A stretch of DNA of 64,000 nt, taken from the NCBI RefSeq assembly GCF_000513135.1, contig NZ_BAUV01000011.1, positions 1 to 64,000 on the forward strand, read 5' to 3'. Under the pieces are notes generated by a model. That model was given only the letters and a program-made list of their open reading frames with translations. It made no database searches and was not told where the DNA came from. How positions within the stretch are numbered: position 1 is the first letter of the stretch; the number at the start of each line of letters is the position of its first letter. The DNA comes from Halalkalibacter akibai JCM 9157. GTDB lineage: Bacteria > Bacillota > Bacilli > Bacillales > Bacillaceae_D. Of this stretch, positions 1 through 8,323 are shown piece after piece. The position numbers were made by a program, and so were the translations under genes.

Positions 1-104
1 AAATACAAAAATAATAAACAATGAGCAAATATAGTTAAGAAAGACGTAATTTAATCCTATATATAATGATTTTATAAATAGTTAGAATGCTTTAATATCA
101 TAGT

Positions 105-118
105 TGTAAGCGGATACA
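105..118 (+). promoter_or_regulatory. Catabolite-responsive element (cre) before chvE
   Basis: TGTAAGCGGATACA matches the cre consensus TGWAANCGNTNWCA at 13 of 14 positions. It lies 33 bases before the chvE start and downstream of a -10-like TATAAT at 62-67, so bound CcpA would block transcription. No XylR-type operator is visible here. Confidence 0.6.
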
Positions 119-151
119 GAAAACACCTACATAATTAAAGGGGGATTGTTT

Positions 152-1241
152 ATGAAAAAAGTAGCTTTAGTATTTGTCGCTTTAATGTTTGGGTTATTAT
201 TAACTGCTTGTGGAGGAAGTGAGTCAGCTGGTGGAAGTGATTCATCTTCTGGTGGTAGTGGAGAAGCTGGATTTGTTGGGATTGCAATGCCAACGAAATC
301 ATCTGAAAGATGGGTTCATGATGGCAATAACATGGTGAGCCAATTTGAGGAACTAGGATATAAAACAATCTTACAATACGCGGAAGACGTTGTAGAGAAC
401 CAAATCTCACAAATTGAAAATATGATTACACAAGGTGTCGATGTTCTTGTAATCGCTTCAATTGATGGTGAAGCATTAACAAGTGTATTAGAAAGTGCAA
501 ACGCAGCAGGTATTCCTGTTATTTCTTACGACCGCTTAATTAAAGGAACTGACCATGTATCCTATTATGCTACATTTGATAATTTTCAAGTAGGAGTATT
601 ACAAGGATCTTACATCATTGAGTCACTAGATTTAGATAATCAAGCCGGACCGTTTAATATTGAATTATTTGGTGGGTCACCAGATGATAATAATGCTTAT
701 TTCTTCTATGATGGTGCATTGTCTGTACTGCAGCCTTATATCGATGAAGGAAAACTTGTAGTGAAAAGTGGTCAAACAGGAATGGATAAAGTGTCAACTC
801 TACGTTGGGATGCCGCTTTAGCACAAGCAAGAATGGATAATCTATTAAGCACTTTCTACACAGATGATCAAGTAGATCGCGATTTTATCGCCATATGATG
901 GTATTAGTATCGGAATTATTTCAGCTCTTAAAAACATTGGATACACGGACCTACCAGTTGTTACAGGTCAAGATGCAGAACTAGCTTCTGTTAAGTCAAT
1001 TGCAGCAGGAGAGCAAACAATGACTGTATTCAAAGATACTAGAGAATTAGCGAGAAAAGCTGTAGAGATGGCTGATGCCGTTTTAAAAGGTGGAGAAGCT
1101 GAAGTTAACGATACGGAAACATATGATAATGGAAAAAAAGTAGTTCCTTCATACCTTTTAGAACCAGTAAAAGTTGATATTACGAACTATGAAGAAGTTA
1201 TTATTGATGGTGGCTATTACACTGCAGAAGAAGTTCAATAA
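152..1241 (+). pseudogene. chvE: Sugar ABC transporter substrate-binding lipoprotein (ChvE type), frameshifted
   Basis: Periplasmic-binding-protein-like lipoprotein that would capture monosaccharides outside the cell for the MmsA/MmsB channel. Translation from ATG 152 (RBS aaaGGGGG, spacing about 8) gives a signal peptide ending in the lipobox LLTAC, a Gly/Ser-rich linker, then the sugar-binding fold. The reading frame breaks at about 878: removing one C restores [19 protein letters not shown], the conserved hinge region, and the frame then runs to the stop at 1241, giving about 362 residues, normal for the family. The rest is intact, so this is probably a sequencing error and the gene may be functional. 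The ligand cannot be read from the sequence; ChvE relatives take galactose, arabinose, xylose, glucose or galacturonate, and the pectin and xylose neighbours fit several of these. Confidence 0.85.
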
Positions 1242-1252
1242 TACGATCTTGG

Positions 1253-1283
1253 AGATTTAGTGGTAGCTCTTACCACTAAATCT
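1253..1283 (+). terminator. Intercistronic hairpin between chvE and mmsA
   Basis: A perfect 13-bp stem, agatttagtggta (1253-1265) with its complement (1271-1283), and a 5-base loop, followed by TTTTA. It sits 12 bases after the binding-protein stop. Leaky terminators or mRNA-stabilising hairpins at this position are usual in ABC operons and keep the binding protein in excess. Confidence 0.75.
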
Positions 1284-1306
1284 TTTAATACAGAGGGTGT
1301 GGTGAG

Positions 1307-2836
1307 ATGACAATGCAATCAACAATATTAGAAATGAAAAGCATTACAAAAGAGTTTCCTGGAGTAAAAGCATTGGATACCGTTAATTTAAAGGTCATTG
1401 AAGGAGAAATTCATGCAATATGTGGAGAGAATGGTGCTGGAAAATCGACTTTAATGAAAGTGTTAAGTGGAGTTTATCCTCATGGCACATATGATGGAGA
1501 TATTTTATTTCAAGATCAAATTTGTGAATTTAAGGATATTAAACAAAGTGAAGATTTAGGAATTGTTATTATTCATCAGGAATTAGCATTAATTCCAGAA
1601 CTATCAATTGCTGAAAATATCTTTCTAGGCAATGAGCAGGCTAATAAAGGTGTAATTGACTGGTATGAAACGACAAGTAAAGCGAAAGAATTACTAAATA
1701 AAGTAGGACTTAGTGAATCTCCTAATACTTTAATTAAAGATATTGGGGTTGGAAAACAACAGTTAGTAGAAATCGCAAAAGCTTTATCTAAAAACGTGAA
1801 ACTTCTAATTCTAGATGAACCTACCGCAGCACTTAATGAAAACGATAGTGAGAATCTCTTAAATCTTTTAATTGAATTAAGAAGCCAAGGTATGTCAGCT
1901 ATTATTATTTCTCATAAACTAAATGAAATAAAAAAAGTCGCAAATTCAGTTACGATTATAAGAGACGGACAGTCGATTGAAACGTTAGATACAGCGGATA
2001 TTACAGAGGATCGGATCATAAAAGGGATGGTTGGTCGTAGCTTGACAAATCGCTACCCAGACCGAGAACCTAAAATAGGTGATACATTTTTTGAAGTGAA
2101 AAATTGGAGTACCTATCATCCACTTCAAAGTGAGCGACAGGTTGTAAAGGACATTAACCTTCATATTCGCAAAGGTGAAATCGTTGGAATTGCAGGGTTA
2201 ATGGGATCTGGAAGAACAGAACTTGCTATGAGCATTTTCGGTAAATCTTATGGCAAGAAAACAACGGGGCAAATCATTAAGGATGGTCAAACTCTAGACT
2301 TATCAGATGTAAACAAAGCCATTAATGCCGGTGTAGCTTATGTAAGTGAAGATCGTAAAGAGTACGGTCTGATATTAATGGATGATATTAAGCAAAATAT
2401 TACTCTAGCTAACTTGAAGAAAATTTCTAGTAATCAAGTAGTCAATGAAAACGAAGAATTTGTGGTGGCTGAAGATTATCGTAAAAAAATGAATATCAAA
2501 ACGCCTAGTGTAACGCAAATAGTTGGTAATTTAAGTGGTGGAAATCAACAAAAAGTTGTACTAAGTAAATGGATGTTCTCAGAACCAGATCTGCTTATCT
2601 TGGATGAACCAACAAGAGGAATTGATGTAGGAGCTAAGTTTGAAATTTATACGATCATGAATCAATTAGCAGATCAAGGCAAAGGAATTCTAGTTATATC
2701 CTCTGAGTTACCTGAGATTATCGGAATGTGTGACAGAATTTATGTCATGAATGAAGGTGAGATCACAGGTGAGGTAGAGAAATCCGAGGCAACACAAGAG
2801 ACCTTAATGAAATACATGACGAAGAGCAGGGGGTAA
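1307..2836 (+). CDS. mmsA: Sugar ABC transporter ATP-binding protein (MmsA/GguA/XylG type)
   Basis: Cytoplasmic ATPase with two fused nucleotide-binding domains that powers monosaccharide import. The first domain has the Walker [10 protein letters not shown] near residue 40 and Walker [12 protein letters not shown] near 170. The second has an atypical Walker A ([10 protein letters not shown]), the signature LSGGNQQK and Walker [12 protein letters not shown]. This asymmetry is normal for the two-domain CUT2 sugar ATPases, and 509 residues is the usual length. The start at ATG 1307 follows a GAGGGTG ribosome site. The permease gene follows after 5 bases. Family assignment is secure; the exact sugar is not. 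Confidence 0.93.
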   Translation: MTMQSTILEMKSITKEFPGVKALDTVNLKVIEGEIHAICGENGAGKSTLMKVLSGVYPHGTYDGDILFQDQICEFKDIKQSEDLGIVIIHQELALIPELSIAENIFLGNEQANKGVIDWYETTSKAKELLNKVGLSESPNTLIKDIGVGKQQLVEIAKALSKNVKLLILDEPTAALNENDSENLLNLLIELRSQGMSAIIISHKLNEIKKVANSVTIIRDGQSIETLDTADITEDRIIKGMVGRSLTNRYPDREPKIGDTFFEVKNWSTYHPLQSERQVVKDINLHIRKGEIVGIAGLMGSGRTELAMSIFGKSYGKKTTGQIIKDGQTLDLSDVNKAINAGVAYVSEDRKEYGLILMDDIKQNITLANLKKISSNQVVNENEEFVVAEDYRKKMNIKTPSVTQIVGNLSGGNQQKVVLSKWMFSEPDLLILDEPTRGIDVGAKFEIYTIMNQLADQGKGILVISSELPEIIGMCDRIYVMNEGEITGEVEKSEATQETLMKYMTKSRG

Positions 2837-2841
2837 CTGTA

Positions 2842-4002
2842 ATGAAATCTTTAAATAGTTTATTAAAAAATAATATGAGACAATATAGCATGATCATTGC
2901 ATTAGTTTTAATCGTTATCTTGTTTCAGATTCTAACAAATGGAACATTATTAAAACCATTAAATATTACGAATCTAATTCTACAAAATAGCTACATTCTT
3001 ATTCTTGCAGTGGGTATGGTACTTGTCATAATCACAGGACATATAGACTTATCTGTTGGCTCAGTAGCTGCATTTGTAGGAGCGATATCGGCTATTTTAA
3101 TGGTGAATTTACAAATGAATCCGGTTCTAGCAGTTATTATTTGTTTAGTAGTTGGAGCATTAATCGGTGCTTGGCAAGGATTTTGGGTTGCATATGTGGG
3201 AATTCCTGCTTTTATTGTTACACTAGCTGGAATGCTTTTATTTAGAGGATTAACATTAGTAGTCTTACAGGGGCAATCTATTGCGCCATATCCAGAGTCT
3301 TTCCAAAAAATGAGTAATGGCTTTATCCCAGATCTATTTGGTGGAGATGGACTTCATCTATTTTCGATTATTATCGGACTAATTATATCTTTAATTTTAA
3401 TCGTTATGGAACTTAGAACTAGAAAAAATCAAGTTAAATATCAATTTGAGGTCCTTCCAAAAGGATTATTTTACGCTAAATTAGTCTTTATTTTCGTTGT
3501 AGTAAACTTATTTACTTACGTACTAGCAACATACAGAGGTATTCCAAACATTTTAATCATCTTGTTTGTAATTATTGTGGCTTATACGTTTGTAATGAAG
3601 AAAACGATCATTGGTCGTCACATTTATGCAGTTGGTGGAAATTTAAAAGCAGCTTCGCTTTCAGGTGTTAAAACAAAGGCTGTAACATTCGGCGTTTTTG
3701 TAAACATGGGTGTATTAGCAGCTTTGTCTGGATTAATTTTTGCAGCGCGTTTAAATGCAGCAACTCCAAGAGCTGGTAACCTCTTTGAATTAGATGCGAT
3801 TGCAGCTGTCTTTATTGGTGGAGCATCAGCATATGGTGGTGTTGGTACGGTAATTGGAGCGGTTGTCGGTGGTTTAGTAATGGGTGTTATGAATAACGGA
3901 ATGTCCATTTTAGGTTTAGGGATTGACTGGCAGCAAGCCATTAAAGGTTTAGTATTATTAGGTGCCGTTGCCTTTGATATTATCAATAAAAAGAAATCAT
4001 AA
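2842..4002 (+). CDS. mmsB: Sugar ABC transporter permease (MmsB/GguB/XylH type)
   Basis: Integral membrane channel of the ChvE/MmsAB importer. The 386 residues contain about ten hydrophobic segments, the CUT2 signature ITGHIDLSVGSVAA near residue 70 and the C-terminal LDAIAAVFIGGASAYGGVGT motif. A long loop in the middle (residues about 190-230) separates two halves, as in MmsB and XylH, which are longer than RbsC. It starts 5 bases after mmsA behind GAGCAGGGGG and ends the operon at a T-tailed hairpin. Confidence 0.92.
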   Translation: MKSLNSLLKNNMRQYSMIIALVLIVILFQILTNGTLLKPLNITNLILQNSYILILAVGMVLVIITGHIDLSVGSVAAFVGAISAILMVNLQMNPVLAVIICLVVGALIGAWQGFWVAYVGIPAFIVTLAGMLLFRGLTLVVLQGQSIAPYPESFQKMSNGFIPDLFGGDGLHLFSIIIGLIISLILIVMELRTRKNQVKYQFEVLPKGLFYAKLVFIFVVVNLFTYVLATYRGIPNILIILFVIIVAYTFVMKKTIIGRHIYAVGGNLKAASLSGVKTKAVTFGVFVNMGVLAALSGLIFAARLNAATPRAGNLFELDAIAAVFIGGASAYGGVGTVIGAVVGGLVMGVMNNGMSILGLGIDWQQAIKGLVLLGAVAFDIINKKKS

Positions 4003-4005
4003 TGT

Positions 4006-4040
4006 ATAGAAAACCTTTCCTCGAAGGAGGAGAGGTTTTT
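4006..4040 (+). terminator. Rho-independent terminator after mmsB
   Basis: An imperfect stem formed by aaaacctttcctc and gaggagaggtttt, followed by TTTGTTTTT, directly behind the mmsB stop codon. Confidence 0.75.
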
Positions 4041-4069
4041 GTTTTTATCACAAATTTGCTTACTGCCCC

Positions 4070-4312
4070 GTTACATTGCGCTGCAGGCACTTGCTTTCCG
4101 CGGGGAGTAAGCCAAGCCCCCACGCCGTTCCGTCTGTGTGGTCTTGCCCTTTCCTCTTTTGAGGCCACTGAAAAAGTCTCTATTAGCAGATTCAAGGAAG
4201 CCGCAATGGCTCCACACGTTGCTTAAGGGGCCAGCTAAAAAAGGGGAAACCACCCTTTTTCAGTGGCCTCCCTCTTTTCCCGCAGGAGTCAAGCGCCTTC
4301 CGCTCCATTTCA
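4070..4312. repeat. Interspersed palindromic repeat A, copy 1 (split by element B)
   Basis: Non-coding repeat inverted relative to copy 2 at 26705-26955. Its two outer parts are 4070-4160 and 4271-4312. The ends form an imperfect inverted repeat (gctgcaggcacttg... against ...caagcgccttccgc). The inner part, with agaccacacagac and gtgggggcttggcttactcc read on the minus strand, is shared with copy 2. Similar GGAGCGGAAGGC...CCTGCGGGA intergenic repeats are common in Bacillaceae. Open frames across it are chance frames. The rest of the gap up to 4478 shows nothing further. Confidence 0.8.
4161..4270. mobile_element. MITE-like element B, copy 1
   Basis: A 110-bp non-coding element with perfect 16-bp terminal inverted repeats, GAGGCCACTGAAAAAG at 4161-4176 and its complement at 4255-4270. 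It is flanked by an exact 8-bp direct repeat, cctctttt, at 4153-4160 and 4271-4278, which is a target-site duplication. It interrupts repeat A. It encodes no transposase, so it would have been moved in trans. The 8-bp duplication fits families such as ISL3 or IS256, but I cannot name the parent. Confidence 0.82.
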
Positions 4313-4478
4313 CTAAGTTCTTTCTGCTAGTGATTCGAACACGTATACGAATTAAGCCTAGTACAACGCAATTATTATTATATATCGGAGTGTAATTATT
4401 TGTAAGATACTCTATTATCCTACTAATGTTATTTTGTTTATTTTCCTTTACGATGGTTGGTAAGGGGGAGTAGACAAT

Positions 4479-5435
4479 ATGAAGAGAATGCTAGTGGTCT
4501 TTTTTGTATTTTTGTTATTATTACCGTCTCAAGGATTTGCTGCCGATACAGTGGCAGACCGAGTGATTCAAACAGCAAAGCAACACATTGGGGCACCTTA
4601 TCAATTTGGAGCACCACTTGGTGATACTCGTTCGTTTGATTGCTCATCATTTTCAGCTTATGTATTTGGTCAACACGGGATTCATTTACCACGAGTAAGT
4701 GCAGATCAAGCAAGAGTAGGAACCTCTGTATCTCGTTCTAATCTTCAACAAGGTGATCTTCTGTTTTACGATACGAACGGGGACGGAAGGATTAATCACT
4801 TAGGAATTTATATTTCAGCAAATGAAATGATTCATGCATCATCTAGCGTGGGGGTACATATTACAAACCCATTCACGACATATTGGACACCAAGATTTGT
4901 AACAGCAAGACGTGTTATTCCTGTAATATCACCGGTTGTTCAGCAACCAACTGGAGATATTTATACAGTTAAGAGTGGAGATAGATTATCTCTAATTGCA
5001 CGACAATTTAGTACTACAGTAGACGCTCTCAGATCGCATAACAATTTGACATCCGATCTTATCTTTATCGGACAACAATTGAGAATACCACAAATAAATC
5101 AAACGGTTACTCAACCAGCGCCAGCGCCGTCTCTAACATCGTCTTCATCTGTAACTCACACGGTGAGAAGTGGTGATACGCTTTGGATGATAAGTCGCCA
5201 ATATGCTGTAACTGTTGACCAAATAGTAAGCTGGAACCAACTTTCTTCAAATGTTATACATGTGGGACAAGTTTTACGAGTAGCACCTTCAGAGCAAAAA
5301 ACATATACGGTAAAATCAGGAGATACGCTATGGAAAATTGCTACAGAAAATCAAACATCTGTGCAAACAATAACTGATTTAAATCGTTTGTCTAGTTCCG
5401 TTATACATGTAGGACAAACACTGCTACTACCATAA
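4479..5435 (+). CDS. Secreted NlpC/P60 peptidoglycan endopeptidase with three LysM domains
   Basis: Predicted secreted cell-wall hydrolase that cuts peptide stems of peptidoglycan. A signal peptide (residues 1-22, ending GFAA) leads to an NlpC/P60 domain at about 27-148 with catalytic Cys55 (FDCSSF), His107 (NHLGIY) and His119. Three LysM wall-binding repeats follow at about 161-204, 227-268 and 275-318, each with the YTVKSGD/TVRSGD start. The order catalytic-then-LysM is the reverse of many Bacillus LytE/LytF-type enzymes, where LysM comes first. ATG 4479 follows GGGGGAG. It stands alone between repeat A and a terminator. Confidence 0.9.
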   Translation: MKRMLVVFFVFLLLLPSQGFAADTVADRVIQTAKQHIGAPYQFGAPLGDTRSFDCSSFSAYVFGQHGIHLPRVSADQARVGTSVSRSNLQQGDLLFYDTNGDGRINHLGIYISANEMIHASSSVGVHITNPFTTYWTPRFVTARRVIPVISPVVQQPTGDIYTVKSGDRLSLIARQFSTTVDALRSHNNLTSDLIFIGQQLRIPQINQTVTQPAPAPSLTSSSSVTHTVRSGDTLWMISRQYAVTVDQIVSWNQLSSNVIHVGQVLRVAPSEQKTYTVKSGDTLWKIATENQTSVQTITDLNRLSSSVIHVGQTLLLP

Positions 5436-5458
5436 CAGTGATAATAAGATATTCTTAG

Positions 5459-5492
5459 CCTTACTAAGCCAAGTTGCCTAGTAAGGTTTTTA
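5459..5492 (+). terminator. Terminator after the NlpC/LysM gene
   Basis: Stem CCTTACTA (5459-5466) with TAGTAAGG (5479-5486), followed by TTTTTAATTT. Confidence 0.8.
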
Positions 5493-5570
5493 ATTTGGAA
5501 ATTCATGTTTACAAATGTTTGTTTTAGTTCGATAATAAAAAGAGACAAATTAATTACTACGGAGGTTTTT

Positions 5571-6330
5571 ATGCTTTCAGTGGAACGTTATGAAAAAATA
5601 CTAGAACAGCTTGAATTAAATAAAATTGTTAAAGTTTCAGAGTTAAGTACGGAATTAGGAGTAACGGAAAAAACCATCCGAATTGATTTAGAAGCTTTGG
5701 AACAAAAGGGGCTTGTTAAAAGAATCCATGGTGGGGCTGTTCTTCAAGAAGAAGATACACGAATATTTCCAATTAGTGAAAGACAAGCAAATAACAATGA
5801 AAGTAAAGCTCAAATTGCTCTAGAGGCAGTAAAGCTAATACAACCACTAGAAACGGTTTTAATGGATGGTGGCAGTACGACTTTGCAAGTCGCCAAATTG
5901 TTAGGAGATTTTCCCGTAACGGTTATTACAAATGACCTTAAAATCGCCTTTGAATTAATAGAAAAAGATCAAGTTCAATTAATGGTTTTAGGTGGGTCTA
6001 AAATAGGAGCATCATCCTCATTGTATGGAGTTCAAGCTTCTGAACTATTAAGAAAAATAAGGGTCAACCATTTGTTTTTTGGAGCAACTGGTGTATCCAT
6101 TGAACATGGATTAACGGTGTTTAATAGCTTTCATGTTGAATGGAAAAAACAAATTATACAATGCGCAGATCGAGTGACGTTATTAGCAGAATCAACCAAG
6201 TTTGAAAAAGTAGGCTTAATTCAATGCAACATTAGCGGATGTTGATGAAATTATTACTGATAGTGGGCTTGATAATAAAATACAAAAAGCATTAGAGAAA
6301 CAATCTATACCTGTTACGCTTTCTAAATAA
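5571..6330 (+). pseudogene. DeoR-family transcriptional regulator, frameshifted near the C-terminus
   Basis: Sugar-catabolism regulator with an N-terminal winged helix-turn-helix (VKVSELSTELGVTEKTIRIDL, then RIHGGA) and a DeoR C-terminal sugar-phosphate sensor domain (LMDGGSTTLQVAKLL, TNDLKIAFEL). ATG 5571 follows GGAGG. One extra base near 6219 shifts the frame. Corrected, the protein reads VGLFNATLADVDEIITDSGL and ends at 6330, giving about 252 residues, the usual length. It sits just upstream of kduD and so probably controls the kdu operon. The ligand is unknown. Confidence 0.82.
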
Positions 6331-6344
6331 AGTTATAAATTATA

Positions 6345-6373
6345 TTGTCACTCATTTTGAAAAGTGTTATAAT
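6345..6373 (+). promoter_or_regulatory. Sigma-A promoter of kduD
   Basis: TTGTCA (6345-6350) and TATAAT (6368-6373) with an exact 17-base spacer, 54 bases before kduD. The following stretch, with cgaaca and tgaact half-repeats, could hold the DeoR operator; that part is a guess. Confidence 0.75.
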
Positions 6374-6426
6374 CAAACCATAACGAACATAAATGAACTT
6401 AATGAAACGCAAAGTGGGAGGTACAT

Positions 6427-7188
6427 ATGATGACCCAATCATTTTTTGCATTAACTGGCAAGGTTGCACTTGTTACAGGTGCAAGCAGAGGGCTTGGTCA
6501 AGGAATGGCGATAGGCTTAGCAGAAGCGGGTGCTGATGTTATTGGTGCTGGCATTAGTGAAATGAGTGAAACAAGAGAAAAAATTGAAGCACTTGGACGC
6601 TCTTTTTATGAGATTAAAGCTGATTTATCTGAGCCTGGTGCCGCTAAACAATTAGTTGAAAAAGCGGTAAGTGAAGTAGGAAAGATTGATATTCTAGTAA
6701 ACAATGCAGGAATTATTAGACGTACTGAAGCTGAAAACTTTTCAGATGAAGATTGGAATGATGTGATTAATGTAAATTTGAATTCAGTGTTTCAAATTTG
6801 CAGAGAAGTTGGCAATCACATGCTTGAAAATGGCTCAGGTAGAATTATAAATATTGCATCCATGCTTTCTTTTCAAGGTGGTTTAAGAGTACCTGCATAT
6901 ACAGCAAGCAAACATGCAGTAGCAGGGTTAACGAAATCTTTGGCAAATGAATGGGGAAGCCGGGGCATTAATGTAAACGCTATCGCTCCTGGTTATATGG
7001 AAACAGATAATACCGAAGCATTACGAGCAAATGAAGAGAGAAATGCCTACATTACTTCGCGTATTCCAAAAGGTCAATGGGGAAAACCAGAAGACTTAAA
7101 AGGCCCAGTCATTTTTCTAGCTTCTGAAGCATCAAGCTACGTAAATGGTCATGTACTATGTGTCGATGGCGGATGGATGAGTTCTTAA
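6427..7188 (+). CDS. kduD: 2-dehydro-3-deoxy-D-gluconate 5-dehydrogenase (KduD)
   Basis: NAD(P)-dependent short-chain dehydrogenase that reduces 2,5-diketo-3-deoxygluconate to 2-keto-3-deoxygluconate, the last step of the unsaturated-galacturonate branch. The 253 residues show the Rossmann motif TGASRGLGQG near residue 20, NNAG near 92, the catalytic Ser-Tyr-Lys (NIASM, YTASK near 158) and the C-terminal VDGGW typical of KduD. Start ATG 6427 follows GGGAGG. It pairs with kduI, 142 bases downstream. Confidence 0.93.
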   Translation: MMTQSFFALTGKVALVTGASRGLGQGMAIGLAEAGADVIGAGISEMSETREKIEALGRSFYEIKADLSEPGAAKQLVEKAVSEVGKIDILVNNAGIIRRTEAENFSDEDWNDVINVNLNSVFQICREVGNHMLENGSGRIINIASMLSFQGGLRVPAYTASKHAVAGLTKSLANEWGSRGINVNAIAPGYMETDNTEALRANEERNAYITSRIPKGQWGKPEDLKGPVIFLASEASSYVNGHVLCVDGGWMSS

Positions 7189-7330
7189 TCTACTAAAAAG
7201 GATCTTGCGCGAGAATTTGTTACGATTCTAACTAAAGCGCTAGCTCAATGCAACGGATCTGTTAATGGAAATAAATTAATTAATAAACAATAAAGTGTAG
7301 AAAATTTTTTTAAAAAGGAGAATGTTCAAA

Positions 7331-8161
7331 ATGGAAATTAGATATGCTGCTAATCCAGTAGATTCAAAGCAATACACGACAGAGAAATTAAGAAGTGAAT
7401 TTTTAATAGAGTCTCTTTTTGAAAGCGGTCAAATTAATATGGTGTATTCACATCATGATCGTGTCATTGTCGGAGGAGCGATCCCAACTAATCAAGTACT
7501 TACGCTAGATGTAGGCGATGCACTGAAAACAGACTTCTTTCTAGAAAGAAGAGAAATTGGTATTGTAAATATCGGCCCTAAAGGAAAAGTAGTTGTTGAT
7601 GGAGAGGAATTCGAACTAAATAAACGTGATTGTTTGTACGTTGGTTTAGGGAAAAAAGAAGTAACGTTCCATAGCGAAGATTCAGCTAATCCTGCTCGTT
7701 TCTATCTGGTTTCTTCCCCAGCACATAAAGAATATCCAACAAAGGTGCTTCCAATTGCCGATGCAGAGCCAACAAAACTTGGTTCTGATAGTGAGTCTAA
7801 CAACCGGACAATTTACAAGTATATTCATGACGGTGGACTTCAAAGCTGCCAGTTAATGATGGGAATGACGTTACTAGAACCAAACAATATGTGGAATACA
7901 ATGCCTGCTCATGTGCATGACCGTCGGATGGAAGTTTATCTATATTTTGATATGGATGAAGAGTCAAGAGTGTTCCATTTCATGGGTGAGCCAAGTGAAA
8001 CAAGACATTTAGTAGTCAAGAATGAAGATGCTGTTATTTCCCCACCTTGGTCAATCCACTCAGGTGTGGGAACGAAAAATTATACATTTATTTGGGCAAT
8101 GGCAGGAGAAAATTATACATTTAAAGATATGGACTTTGTAAAAATGGAAGATCTTAAATAA
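7331..8161 (+). CDS. kduI: 5-dehydro-4-deoxy-D-glucuronate isomerase (KduI)
   Basis: Zinc cupin enzyme that converts 5-keto-4-deoxyuronate (DKI) to 2,5-diketo-3-deoxygluconate for KduD. The protein begins MEIRYAANP and carries the metal ligands in PAHVHDRRMEVYLYF (His-X-His-X4-Glu) with a later His in WSIHSG. I start at ATG 7331 because the AAGGAG site at 7314-7319 lies about 11 bases upstream. The earlier ATG at 7322 is only 2 bases from it, and family members start at this MEIRY. Length is 276 residues, normal. Confidence 0.95.
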   Translation: MEIRYAANPVDSKQYTTEKLRSEFLIESLFESGQINMVYSHHDRVIVGGAIPTNQVLTLDVGDALKTDFFLERREIGIVNIGPKGKVVVDGEEFELNKRDCLYVGLGKKEVTFHSEDSANPARFYLVSSPAHKEYPTKVLPIADAEPTKLGSDSESNNRTIYKYIHDGGLQSCQLMMGMTLLEPNNMWNTMPAHVHDRRMEVYLYFDMDEESRVFHFMGEPSETRHLVVKNEDAVISPPWSIHSGVGTKNYTFIWAMAGENYTFKDMDFVKMEDLK

Positions 8162-8170
8162 TTGACTTTT

Positions 8171-8201
8171 CCCCTCATTCATCCAATAGATCAATGAGGG
8201 G
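8171..8201 (+). terminator. Hairpin after kduI
   Basis: CCCCTCAT (8171-8178) pairs with ATGAGGGG (8194-8201). No T-run follows on the plus strand, so it may be a weak terminator or a stabilising 3' hairpin. Confidence 0.5.
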
Positions 8202-8227
8202 ATTAAATATATAAAGTTACATATTGA

Positions 8228-8255
8228 TTGATAAATTAAAATAAGGTAGTATAAA
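8228..8255 (+). promoter_or_regulatory. Probable promoter of uxaC
   Basis: TTGATA and TATAAA with a 16-base spacer, followed 35 bases later by the LacI-type operator and then the uxaC ribosome site. Confidence 0.5.
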
Positions 8256-8289
8256 AGTACAACAAATGAAAGCCTTTTCTTCACTTTAA

Positions 8290-8307
8290 AATAACAACGT
8301 TGTTATT
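8290..8307. promoter_or_regulatory. LacI-family (KdgR-like) operator before uxaC
   Basis: Perfect 18-bp palindrome AATAACAACGTTGTTATT, identical to the site at 31557-31574 and sharing its AACAACGTTGTT core with sites at 27012 and 30395. It lies between the presumed promoter and the uxaC ribosome site, so a bound repressor would block elongation. Confidence 0.85.
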
Positions 8308-8323
8308 ATTTTAGGAGGTTCTT

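Noticed and set aside
3983-4395. Short frames on both strands in the 4.0-4.4 kb gap
   Set aside because: They lie in repeat A/element B and a terminator; the reading frames arise from palindromic DNA.
7322-7330. ATG 7322 as kduI start
   Set aside because: Only 2 bases from the ribosome site; family proteins begin at MEIRY (7331).
8266-8279. cre site before uxaC (TGAAAGCCTTTTCT)
   Set aside because: Two mismatches at conserved positions; the LacI operator explains control better.
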